From Cytophagales bacterium UBA2561 (lineage in GTDB: Bacteria; Bacteroidota; Bacteroidia; Cytophagales; Thermoflexibacteraceae): a DNA stretch of 64,000 nucleotides. The stretch spans positions 248,001 through 312,000 of the forward strand of contig DDLX01000017.1 in assembly GCA_002340355.1 (NCBI GenBank), given 5' to 3'. Each line of letters begins with the position of its first letter. Position 1 is the stretch's first letter. This document shows positions 52,997 through 61,394 of the stretch, piece by piece. Made by a program: the position numbers and the translations under genes. Below the pieces are notes generated by a model. The model searched no databases, was not told the origin of the DNA, and saw only the letters and a list, made by a program, of their open reading frames with translations.

Positions 52997-54028
52997 ATGA
53001 AAATGATTCAAAATGATTTGCTTTTGCGTGCTGCTCAAGGCAAACCTATCAAACGAACACCCGTCTGGTTGATGCGTCAAGCGGGACGGATCTTACCTGA
53101 ATATCGTGCTGTCCGTGCTTCTGTAAGTGGTTTTATTGAATTGGCACAAACCCCTGAATTAGCTGCCGAAGTAACCCTACAACCTGTTGATATTCTGGGA
53201 GTTGATGCAGCAATTATTTTTTCTGATATTTTGGTCATTCCCGAAGCAATGGGTTTGCCCTACGAAATGATTGAAAAAAAAGGACCTCACTTCCCCGAAG
53301 TGATTCAGACGGTTCAGGATGTTCAAAACCTTCGCATTGCCGACCCTGAGACGGATTTGTCGTATGTACTTCAAGCAATTGAAATTGTCAAAAAAGAACT
53401 GGATGGACGAGTTCCACTAATTGGTTTTGCAGGTGCACCTTTTACTATTTTTACATACATGGTCGAAGGAGCAGGCTCAAAAACCTTTTCAAAAGCTCGG
53501 AAAATGTTATATCAAGAGCCTGAGTTATCCCACCAAATTCTACAAAAAATTACTGATTCTACTATTGCTTATTTAAAAGCTCAAATCCGTCACGGAGCAG
53601 ATTTAGTACAGGTTTTTGATTCGTGGGCTGGTATTTTACCCCCAGCTCAATACAGCCATTTTGCCCTCCCATATTTGCGCCAAATTTGTGATGCCATCAA
53701 TGAAGTACCCGTCACGGTTTTTGCCAAAGGAGCTTATTTTGCTTTGGAAGAAATTGGACAAATGTCTTGTCAAACGGTTGGGTTAGATTGGAATATGAAT
53801 CCTAAAACCGCCCGTAAATTAGTAGGAGAAAATAAGACTTTACAAGGAAATCTTGATCCTTGTGCCTTGTATGATTCCTTCGATAATATTCGGAAAATGA
53901 CCCGACAAATGTTAGCTGAATTTGAAGGAAAACCACATATTGCCAATCTTGGACATGGTGTTTATCCTGATATTGACCCCGAAAAAGTAAAGTGCTTTAT
54001 CGAAGCTATAAAGGAATTTTCAAACTAG
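52997..54028 (+). CDS. hemE: Uroporphyrinogen decarboxylase
   Basis: A 343-residue enzyme decarboxylating the four acetate side chains of uroporphyrinogen III to give coproporphyrinogen III in heme synthesis. Signatures are P-V-W-L-M-R-Q-A-G-R, F-S-D-I-L-V-I-P-E-A-M-G, F-A-G-A-P-F-T-I and G-L-D-W-N-M. The catalytic aspartate is the one in the F-S-D-I-L segment. The ATG at 52997 is used; the longer frame would begin at a TTG. Only heme A synthase, about 3 kb downstream, is a second heme gene here; no operon is visible. The gene's stop is directly followed by a dispersed repeat. Confidence 0.97.
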   Translation: MKMIQNDLLLRAAQGKPIKRTPVWLMRQAGRILPEYRAVRASVSGFIELAQTPELAAEVTLQPVDILGVDAAIIFSDILVIPEAMGLPYEMIEKKGPHFPEVIQTVQDVQNLRIADPETDLSYVLQAIEIVKKELDGRVPLIGFAGAPFTIFTYMVEGAGSKTFSKARKMLYQEPELSHQILQKITDSTIAYLKAQIRHGADLVQVFDSWAGILPPAQYSHFALPYLRQICDAINEVPVTVFAKGAYFALEEIGQMSCQTVGLDWNMNPKTARKLVGENKTLQGNLDPCALYDSFDNIRKMTRQMLAEFEGKPHIANLGHGVYPDIDPEKVKCFIEAIKEFSN

Positions 54029-54153
54029 AGATTGTTGAAAAATTTTTGAAAAATATCTTGAAGGAATCAACTTCAAATAGAGAGATAATTCTTATTGCTC
54101 AAAATCACCGATTTCCATAGAGCAAACTCTACCTTACGGAACTTTTCATAAAA
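54029..54153 (-). repeat. Dispersed intergenic repeat, copy B
   Basis: The reverse complement matches 15341-15452 over its full length, with an extra 9 bases near the middle (GCTCTATGG). It begins at the first base after the hemE stop, oriented against the gene. Conserved elements include the mini-hairpin AAATC-GGT-GATTT. Confidence 0.75.
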
Positions 54154-54497
54154 ATCTGATAACCAGATTATTATATTAAAATAACCTCTTAACAAATTTG
54201 ATCTTAGCCATTACTTTTATATCATTGAAGTAATGGCTCATATTTTTAATATTTAAATGTTCATCCCCGCCTCAACGGTCTCACTTTTAGCAAAATCTTA
54301 ACTTTCTAACAACAGTTTATTTTTTAAGAAAAAACTAGAGCTGATATAAAACCACAACAGAAGTATCTTTTATTTGATTATGGCTTCAAATCACTTCCTT
54401 GATAATTTTTTTGAAGTCGAATTAAACCTTTAAGAAAAGACACTGTCCAAAAGACGAAATTTATATTCAATAAATACTTCAAAACATTTCAGAATCT
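54154..54497. other. Remaining gap after hemE
   Basis: A/T-rich sequence containing the hairpin at 54206-54238 and, presumably, the promoter of the CpxP-like gene. Nothing else is supported. Confidence 0.4.
54206..54238. terminator. Candidate terminator
   Basis: Perfect 11-base arms AGCCATTACTT (54206-54216) and AAGTAATGGCT (54228-54238), 11-base loop, followed by CATATTTTTAA. Distance from the hemE stop is about 180 bases because the dispersed repeat lies between. Confidence 0.6.
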
Positions 54498-55214
54498 ATG
54501 CAAATGTCAATGAAAATTCGAGTTCAGACTCAAATGATGTTCGCCTTTTTATGGCTTGGTTTAGTAGGAATTGCTTCAGCACAAAAGCAAGATGAAGACT
54601 TTCATAAAAAAAGAAAGGAAATTCATCAAAAAGTACATTCTTATATCAAGAAAAATATATTTCCTGTTGTAAAGGCGCAACGAGCTAAATTAGAAAGCGA
54701 ACTTAGTGCTGACCATAAAAAGCGTATTACAGAGCTTCGGGCAGAGGTCAAGCCTCTTAGAAAACAATTAAAGACAAAACACCAAGCACTTCGGAAAGCA
54801 TGTGAAAATGGAGAAGCACCCTCTGAAAGTCAACGTCAAGAACTTCATGAAATTCATAAAAAAATGCGGAAAATTCGTCTTGAAGCGTGGACAATTGCCG
54901 ATCAATATGATACACAAATCAAGAAACTCCATGAAGAAATTAAACCACAAAAAGAAACATGGAAATCTGAAATCAAAAGCATTTTTGAAGAAAATATGAC
55001 GGATGAAATGCGACAAAGAATGAAAGAACAACACAAAAAATGCTATAAAGATGGCGATCATTCGCATCGGAATGGACAGGGCAAAGAAGGACATAGAGGA
55101 GGTAAAAAACACCATAAGGGCTTAGGGCTTCGGAAAATGATGAGTCCTCCTCATTTTATTCTTCTTGATCCCAATGCTGAAATGCCTGATTTGATACACG
55201 ATTTTGAGAAATAA
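54498..55214 (+). CDS. CpxP/Spy-like periplasmic helical protein, histidine-rich
   Basis: A 238-residue exported protein. Residues 1-29 are a signal peptide (G-I-A-S-A-Q); an internal ATG at 54510 would shorten it harmlessly. The mature protein is a long charged helical bundle (about 35-170), rich in lysine, glutamate and histidine, similar in composition to the Spy/CpxP periplasmic chaperones, though no L-T-x-x-Q motif is seen. A histidine- and glycine-rich stretch (about 182-215, H-S-H-R-N-G and K-K-H-H-K-G) could bind metal. A conserved-looking tail F-I-L-L-D-P-N closes it. Function is unproven. Confidence 0.65.
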   Translation: MQMSMKIRVQTQMMFAFLWLGLVGIASAQKQDEDFHKKRKEIHQKVHSYIKKNIFPVVKAQRAKLESELSADHKKRITELRAEVKPLRKQLKTKHQALRKACENGEAPSESQRQELHEIHKKMRKIRLEAWTIADQYDTQIKKLHEEIKPQKETWKSEIKSIFEENMTDEMRQRMKEQHKKCYKDGDHSHRNGQGKEGHRGGKKHHKGLGLRKMMSPPHFILLDPNAEMPDLIHDFEK

Positions 55215-55443
55215 GATTAAACTTCTGACATAATTACTAATTTTTTGGATGAAGACCTGCCTAGTTTTAATAATTGGGGAGGTCTTCTTCTTTTTATAAG
55301 AATTAAGCAGTTATTAAAAAATATCAATACTAGATAAAAGAAAGATACTTTCAAAATTATTGTTTTACGAACTATTTTTATTAGCTTTACTTCATAAGAA
55401 TTATTTTCCGATAAAAAACCATTAAACACTACAAAATTTGACC

Positions 55444-56724
55444 ATGAAACACATTTTTGAAATCAATCATCCATCTCTAAAGTCGTGGGTCGATATTCCC
55501 TCTGATTCCCATTTTCCGATTCAAAATATTCCATTTGGTATTTTTAAGACCAATCAAAGTTCGCCTCGTGTCGGTACTCGAATCGGTGATTTTGTTTTAG
55601 ATCTACTAAAAGTAGCTGAAGCTGATTATTTTTCTGATATTCAGATTAGTAAGGACGTATTTAACCAATCTTTTTTAAATGATTTTATGGCGTGTGGTAA
55701 AAAAATCACAAATGCTGTGCGTCTCCGAATTTCAGAATTATTACAAGATGAAACCAAATACGACCTTCAAAAATATGCTGAGAATTTCCTCATTCCAATA
55801 GAGAAAGTGGAATTATTAATGCCTGTTAAAGTAGGTGATTATACAGATTTTTATTCGAGTGAGGAACACGCTACCAATGTCGGGACAATGTTTCGAGACC
55901 CTGAAAACGCCCTTTTACCCAATTGGAAACATTTGCCCGTAGCTTATCACGGAAGAGCCTCTTCAATTGTGGTTTCGGATACTCCTATTTACCGTCCATA
56001 CGGACAAACTTTGCCCGATTCTTCAAAAAGTCCAATTTATGGGGCTTCTCGATTAGTTGATTTTGAATTAGAAATGGCATTTATCATAGGTAAAAATAAT
56101 CCTTCGGGTCATCAAGTTTCGACTGCTGATGCCGAGGAGTTTATTTTTGGATTTGTACTTTTCAATGATTGGTCAGCTCGTGATATTCAAAAATGGGAAT
56201 ATGTACCATTAGGTCCTTTTTTAGCCAAAAATTTTGCTTCTTCCATTTCGCCTTGGGTCGTTACGCTTGAAGCTCTCGAACCTTTCCGTACCGAATCACC
56301 TACCCAAAATCCAACTGTTTTGCCTTATTTACAGTATGAAGGCATGAAAAATTTTGATATTTCTTTAGAAGTTCAGTTACAACCTCAAAAATCTGAAAAT
56401 CAAACTATTTGTCAATCTAATTCTAAATATTTATATTGGAATATTAACCAACAATTAGCCCATCATACCGTGAATGGTTGTAATATTCAGGTAGGGGATA
56501 TGTGTGCATCAGGGACAATTAGTGGCTCATCAGCTGACTCTTTTGGTTCGATGCTTGAGTTAACTTGGAAAGGCAGCAAACCTTTGAAAATGTCAGATGG
56601 TTCCGAACGAAAATTTTTACAAGATTTTGATACAGTGACCATGATAGGTTATGCTGAAAAAAATGGCATAAAGGTAGGCTTTGGGGAAGTTAAAGGACAA
56701 ATTCTACCATCTCCAAAAAAATAA
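55444..56724 (+). CDS. fahA: Fumarylacetoacetase
   Basis: A 426-residue hydrolase that splits 4-fumarylacetoacetate to fumarate and acetoacetate, the last step of tyrosine breakdown. Signature segments are D-Y-T-D-F-Y-S-S with the catalytic-histidine segment E-E-H-A-T-N-V-G, Y-H-G-R-A-S-S, the metal pair in D-F-E-L-E-M-A, and N-D-W-S-A-R-D-I-Q-K-W-E with G-P-F-L-A-K-N-F. The ATG at 55444 is used; two codons further upstream is a TTG. Other tyrosine-degradation genes are absent. It stands alone and ends in a strong terminator. Confidence 0.96.
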   Translation: MKHIFEINHPSLKSWVDIPSDSHFPIQNIPFGIFKTNQSSPRVGTRIGDFVLDLLKVAEADYFSDIQISKDVFNQSFLNDFMACGKKITNAVRLRISELLQDETKYDLQKYAENFLIPIEKVELLMPVKVGDYTDFYSSEEHATNVGTMFRDPENALLPNWKHLPVAYHGRASSIVVSDTPIYRPYGQTLPDSSKSPIYGASRLVDFELEMAFIIGKNNPSGHQVSTADAEEFIFGFVLFNDWSARDIQKWEYVPLGPFLAKNFASSISPWVVTLEALEPFRTESPTQNPTVLPYLQYEGMKNFDISLEVQLQPQKSENQTICQSNSKYLYWNINQQLAHHTVNGCNIQVGDMCASGTISGSSADSFGSMLELTWKGSKPLKMSDGSERKFLQDFDTVTMIGYAEKNGIKVGFGEVKGQILPSPKK

Positions 56725-56731
56725 AAATTGT

Positions 56732-56777
56732 ACTATCGTCTAACTTTTAAATAAAATTAGTCAGACGATAGTTTTTA
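56732..56777. terminator. Bidirectional terminator, fahA / heme A synthase
   Basis: ACTATCGTCT (56732-56741) / AGACGATAGT (56763-56772), perfect 10-base arms, followed by TTTTTATT; the convergent gene ends at 56786. Confidence 0.85.
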
Positions 56778-56785
56778 TTAAAGAG

Positions 56786-57748
56786 TTATTTTGAATAATT
56801 TAACCGTAATAAAATTAAAAACTGAATTCCTAATATCCACGAAGCCAAACTCAAATGAACAGGTTGTAGGACTTTAGGAATTGCCCAGTAGTTCATCACC
56901 ACCCCAGTCATTAACTCTATCAAGAGTGAACCAATCAAGATTTTACTCCAAATCAATAATCGGCTATTTGTTCTCAAATTTCGATGCAATAGCCAAATAA
57001 AATATAGATTTACTCCCAAAACTAGCCACGAAAAAGAACGGTGGACTAAGAAAACTAAGCCAACTTCTTCAAGCCATGTTTCTCGTATCGAATTGCCTAG
57101 ATGTACTGAAATTTGGTCAATAGCTTCACGAACTTGTGTTCCTAAAATAATTTGTACAAATGTCAAAATTAAACACCCAATTAATACCGAAATTAATAAA
57201 CGAGGTTGTCGAATATATTCAGGTTTTAACGTATTTTGAAACGAAATAAAGACACTATAAATCAAGATTAAAACAATCAATAAGGCAACCCCCATATGAA
57301 TAGTAATCATGCCCACTTGTAAGTTTGTAGCAACTACTTTTGAGCCTAACCACCCCTGAAAACCTACCAATACAAACGCCAAAAATGCCGACCAAAAAAC
57401 GTTTGATTTGACTCGAAAAAATTTTATAGACAACATCAAAGTAATAAAAATAAGAAAACCGATTAATACACCAACCAATCGATTTACATATTCTATCCAT
57501 GTCTTAAAAGCATCAAAATCAGCAATTTGCTTTCCTGCTACAGCAAAAACAGTTTTATAATTTTCGGGTAACTGACTAATATCAGTTGGTGGAATCCATT
57601 GTCCAAAACACCTCGGCCAATCAGGACAGCCCATACCCGAATCTGTCATACGGACAATACTTCCTACCGCAATCAGTACATAGACTGCTATAATCGTAAT
57701 AATTCCAAACCGTCGAAACGAACGCCCAAACTCAGAATTTCTTTCCAT
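56786..57748 (-). CDS. ctaA: Heme A synthase (COX15/CtaA family)
   Basis: A 320-residue membrane protein with about eight helices (for example 12-32, 92-110, 120-138, 145-165, 185-208, 228-250, 265-283, 297-316). The segment S-G-M-G-C41-P-D-W-P-R-C47-F-G is diagnostic, with the paired cysteines. Heme ligands: the first site reads E86-Y-V-N89-R, with asparagine where CtaA has histidine; the other expected histidines (T-I-H-M-G, L-V-H-R-S, P-V-H-L-S) are present. It oxidises heme O to heme A for cytochrome oxidase. No oxidase genes are adjacent. The arrangement is complete and the function probable. Confidence 0.92.
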   Translation of the reverse strand: MERNSEFGRSFRRFGIITIIAVYVLIAVGSIVRMTDSGMGCPDWPRCFGQWIPPTDISQLPENYKTVFAVAGKQIADFDAFKTWIEYVNRLVGVLIGFLIFITLMLSIKFFRVKSNVFWSAFLAFVLVGFQGWLGSKVVATNLQVGMITIHMGVALLIVLILIYSVFISFQNTLKPEYIRQPRLLISVLIGCLILTFVQIILGTQVREAIDQISVHLGNSIRETWLEEVGLVFLVHRSFSWLVLGVNLYFIWLLHRNLRTNSRLLIWSKILIGSLLIELMTGVVMNYWAIPKVLQPVHLSLASWILGIQFLILLRLNYSK

Positions 57749-57824
57749 AATTTTTTTGGATTAGAATGGTATTAATTTGAAGGATATTCAAATTTTTGTG
57801 GCTATCATATTCTTTAACAACCTT

Positions 57825-58370
57825 TTAGGAGGTAGTTTGTTGGGCTTGTATATAGGCTTGTCCTAAATCAAAAAAACCAAAGGATTCACGATATACTTTA
57901 AAAATAGAAGAGAGATAATTATCATAATATTGAGCAAAGGCTGTCATGACTTTGGCATGAATGTGTGGATCTTCTTCGAAGATATCCATCAAACTAATTT
58001 GGGGAATAACATACAAATCTGCGGAACTGGAGGCACATACCGCATTATAATTTCGATAAGAATTCACTAATAAAGCATCATCTCCGAAAGACATTCCTTC
58101 ATCAATCGTAACTAGTTCTTCGAAGTCATCTTGTACATCAATGGTCAAACGAATTTGTCCTGTTCGAATAATATAAATGGCTTGTGAAGGATCATTTCGA
58201 AAAAAAACAACTTCGTTTTCGGTGTATTTTCGTTCATGCAGAAATGGAATGAAACGCAATAGCTCTTCGTTAGTGAGTTCTTTGAATAACTTTCCTGACC
58301 GCAAAAACTGAAATAACTCAAGTTCATGGCGAGGATATTTTTTGGCAAGAAAGTGAAAAAGACGATGCAA
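57825..58370 (-). CDS. Cyclic nucleotide-binding domain protein without DNA-binding domain
   Basis: A 181-residue protein with one cNMP-binding domain (about 22-145): L-F-K-E-L-T-N-E-E-L-L-R-F, F-R-N-D-P-S-Q-A-I-Y-I-I-R-T-G, E-G-M-S-F-G-D-D-A-L and R-N-Y-N-A-V-C-A-S-S. The phosphate-binding cassette has F-G-D-D-A where cAMP-binding proteins have F-G-E-x-A-L, followed by R, so nucleotide binding is possible but unproven. No helix-turn-helix follows, unlike Crp. The start is a TTG at 58370; the frame is stopped 4 codons above it. It may act through partner proteins. Confidence 0.8.
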   Translation of the reverse strand: MHRLFHFLAKKYPRHELELFQFLRSGKLFKELTNEELLRFIPFLHERKYTENEVVFFRNDPSQAIYIIRTGQIRLTIDVQDDFEELVTIDEGMSFGDDALLVNSYRNYNAVCASSSADLYVIPQISLMDIFEEDPHIHAKVMTAFAQYYDNYLSSIFKVYRESFGFFDLGQAYIQAQQTTS

Positions 58371-58854
58371 GGACTTAAATGTTTAAAGGGATTATTGTAG
58401 TCCTGCAATATTAATATCTTTTTTGATTTTCAAGTTATTTTAAGGCTTTTAAATTGTTCTTATCACTTAAAAAGAATTTTGGCAAAAATTTATCAAGAGA
58501 AATTTAATAAGTTAGATAAAAACCCATTTTTTCAAAAAAATATTATTTTTTAAAAAATCAAACTCTTTTTTTAATCAAAAAATCACATTATTTTGTTTTT
58601 TTATAAAAAATAGGGTTAAAAAAACAGCAAAATTAGAATTTTCATACAAATACAAAATATTCTAAAAATTTCCACCTAAATTTGACCTTTCTATTTAAAA
58701 AAATGGCAATAAAATAGAAATCTAATTAAGAGATCAAACACAAAAAGTCATCAAACTTATCCATTTTTTGACAAATCAAATAGAAGTGTAACGAACACAC
58801 CAACCTAATCAACATTTTTTTTAAGAAATAGGAACTATTCATTATTTTATTCTT
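58371..58854. other. Extremely A/T-rich divergent intergenic region
   Basis: About 480 bases between a cNMP-binding gene and the Amt-SpoIIE gene, with long A and T runs, especially 58540-58640. No gene, RNA or terminator could be supported. It must contain promoters for both genes. Confidence 0.4.
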
Positions 58855-61209
58855 ATGAGACGTATTCTACTCCTATTATTGAGTGGGTTTCCTCTAGTAG
58901 TTTCTGGAGCCAATACGAGTGCTTCCAATCAAGAAACATTATCGGCTAATCACTTATGGGTATTATTTGCTGCTGCATTGGTTTTTTTCATGCAAGCAGG
59001 TTTTAAAGCATTAGAATCAGGTTTATTAAGCTCAAAACATAAGGACGGAGTCGGCATCAAGAATTTAATTGATTGTTTAGTCGGAGGTTTGGCTTTCTTC
59101 ATGATAGGTTATGGCTTAATGTTCGGTAAGTCATGGTCAGGTTGGATTGGTCTTTCGGGATTCATGGGCGAAAGTTTTCAATACAATACCCAAGAACTCA
59201 CCAAAGGTTTAGTTTTTTTTGTATTTCAATGGGGCTTTGCGGCAACCGCATTAACCATTGTTTCGGGAGCAATGTCTGGACGAACAGGCTTGATTTCTTA
59301 TTTGAGTGGTTCCTTTATTTTAGGATGTCTTATTTATCCCATTTTTGGACATTGGGCATGGGGACAAATCGTAATTCCTGAAAATGAAGCGTGGTTAGCC
59401 GACTTGGGTTTTATCGACTTCGCAGGTTCAACAGTGGTACATTCTTTAGGAGCTTGGGTTTCATTGGTGGGTGTTTGGATGGTGGGACCTCGAATTGGAC
59501 GTTATCATCCTATAACAGGAATCCTGATGCCTCTAAAAGCCAATTATTCCTATTCGATTTTAGGAGTTATGATTTTATGGTTGGGCTGGTGGGGATTTAA
59601 TGGCGGAAGCACTCTTGCCTTTAATAATCAAGTCGGTTTAGTAATCTTAAATACCAATTTAGCAGCAGCAGCAGGTGGACTTTCTGCCTTTTTCCACTGT
59701 TACTTATTGCAAGGAAAAGAAGATTTATTAGACAAAATTATAGGTGGAACATTAACAGGTTTAGTCGCAATTACGGCGGGTTGTCATGTAGTTTCTCCTT
59801 CAAGTAGTATTTTCATTGGAGTGTTGGCTGGTTTAATTCATAATTATTCTTACAACTGGATAATCAAAGACTTACGTTTGGATGATGCTGTAGGTGCAAT
59901 TCCTGTACATGGTTTTGGTGGAGCATTTGGGACGCTTTGTGTAGCTTTATTTGGAAAACAAGAATTATTACCATTACCCCGTTGGGAACAATTAGGAGTT
60001 CAGGTATTAGGTGTATTAGTTTGTTTTATTTTTACGACGACTTGCGCTTATATCATGTTCAAATTTTTGAAAATGACGGTTGGCATTCGGGTTTCTCCTT
60101 CGGATGAAATGAAAGGCTCAGTTTGGGGAAGTACTCGACCTATAGCACAAGAAACGGTATTAGAAGAAATTCCTTCGAATGATGCTTCTGCCGAAGATGA
60201 CAAAGTACATTATATTTCTGTTCGAGTTTCGGCAAGTGGTTTTAATGTTTATTCTCCTGAAGAATTCTTACAAATCCCTCAAAGTGAACGAAATATATGG
60301 GAAAAACAAAAGAAAGTCCAGTATTGGAATGAAGCGGGAAACCCCGTTCAGCGTTTTGATGCTTTTGCTCAAATGCAAGAAATTATTACACAAGAACGTG
60401 ACCACATTCAACACGAAAAAGTACAAATTACGGAAAGTATTCAATATGCTCGGCGTATCCAAAAAGCACTCGAACCACGTCCTGACTATATGTCCAGTGT
60501 GCTTCCTGAGCATTTTGTTTTGAATCGACCACGAGATATTGTTTCAGGAGATTTTTATTGGGTATCAAGACGTTATGATAAAACGATGTTAGCAATTGTC
60601 GATTGTACAGGACACGGTGTTCCTGGCGCCTTTCTCAGTATGATGGGCATGGCTTTGCTTAATGAGGTTACTCGTCAAGAGTTATCACCTGCTGAAACAC
60701 TTAATAAATTGCGCCGAAGGGTCAAAATGTCTCTTCACCAAGATAATAATATTTCAACTAAATCCAATAAATCGACTAAAGACGGAATGGATGTTTCCTT
60801 TTTTACGGTGAGTGATACTCGAAAACTAGAATTTGCAGGAGCATATCATCCTCTTTACATCGTTCGGGAAAAAGTTATAAATAATAAAATTAAGCATGAA
60901 CTAATTGAATTTAAGGGGGATAGAATGCCCGTTGGAATTTATCGGAAGGAAAAAGAATCCTTTACAAACTACGAATTTCAACTTGAAAAAGGAGATATGT
61001 TATATGCCTTTTCAGATGGATTTATTGACCAATTTGGTGGCGAACAAGGACGAAAATTTATGACTAAACGTTTCAAAGATTTATTGCTCAAAATTGCGCC
61101 TGAAAATACACCTACTCAGAAATTGCGTTTAGAACAAGTACTCGAAGATTGGAAAGGTTCACGAAAACAAGTCGATGATATTCTAGTTTTTGGGATGCGA
61201 ATTGAGTAG
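58855..61209 (+). CDS. Ammonium transporter fused to a SpoIIE/PP2C phosphatase
   Basis: A 784-residue membrane protein. A signal-like N-terminus (1-19) and about eleven helices form an Amt domain (about 30-410), including the twin pore histidines H196 (V-V-H-S-L-G) and H352 (P-V-H-G-F-G-G). A cytoplasmic linker (about 415-525) leads to a SpoIIE phosphatase (about 526-784) with D-I-V-S-G-D-F-Y-W, D-C-T-G-H-G-V-P-G-A-F, K-D-G-M-D-V-S and F-S-D-G-F-I-D-Q. Amt proteins can sense as well as carry ammonium, so ammonium flux may control the phosphatase. No GlnB/GlnK gene is adjacent. Both domains look intact. Transcribed alone and closed by a perfect hairpin. Confidence 0.93.
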   Translation: MRRILLLLLSGFPLVVSGANTSASNQETLSANHLWVLFAAALVFFMQAGFKALESGLLSSKHKDGVGIKNLIDCLVGGLAFFMIGYGLMFGKSWSGWIGLSGFMGESFQYNTQELTKGLVFFVFQWGFAATALTIVSGAMSGRTGLISYLSGSFILGCLIYPIFGHWAWGQIVIPENEAWLADLGFIDFAGSTVVHSLGAWVSLVGVWMVGPRIGRYHPITGILMPLKANYSYSILGVMILWLGWWGFNGGSTLAFNNQVGLVILNTNLAAAAGGLSAFFHCYLLQGKEDLLDKIIGGTLTGLVAITAGCHVVSPSSSIFIGVLAGLIHNYSYNWIIKDLRLDDAVGAIPVHGFGGAFGTLCVALFGKQELLPLPRWEQLGVQVLGVLVCFIFTTTCAYIMFKFLKMTVGIRVSPSDEMKGSVWGSTRPIAQETVLEEIPSNDASAEDDKVHYISVRVSASGFNVYSPEEFLQIPQSERNIWEKQKKVQYWNEAGNPVQRFDAFAQMQEIITQERDHIQHEKVQITESIQYARRIQKALEPRPDYMSSVLPEHFVLNRPRDIVSGDFYWVSRRYDKTMLAIVDCTGHGVPGAFLSMMGMALLNEVTRQELSPAETLNKLRRRVKMSLHQDNNISTKSNKSTKDGMDVSFFTVSDTRKLEFAGAYHPLYIVREKVINNKIKHELIEFKGDRMPVGIYRKEKESFTNYEFQLEKGDMLYAFSDGFIDQFGGEQGRKFMTKRFKDLLLKIAPENTPTQKLRLEQVLEDWKGSRKQVDDILVFGMRIE

Positions 61210-61255
61210 AAATTGGTTTTGATATTAAATTTTTCAATGTGTTTTAAGGAGGTTT

Positions 61256-61294
61256 ATTTGTGCCACGATTCAGAATCGTGGCACAAATATTTTT
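61256..61294 (+). terminator. Terminator after the Amt-SpoIIE gene
   Basis: Perfect 16-base arms ATTTGTGCCACGATTC (61256-61271) and GAATCGTGGCACAAAT (61273-61288) with one base between, followed by ATTTTTT. The strongest hairpin in the window. Confidence 0.88.
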
Positions 61295-61394
61295 TGAATG
61301 TTATAAGTAATTTTTTTTGCTTTTATGAGAAAAGACATTTATCTTTAAAAGTATAATTTATAATTACTAATTTTAATATTTAAACATAAGTGCT

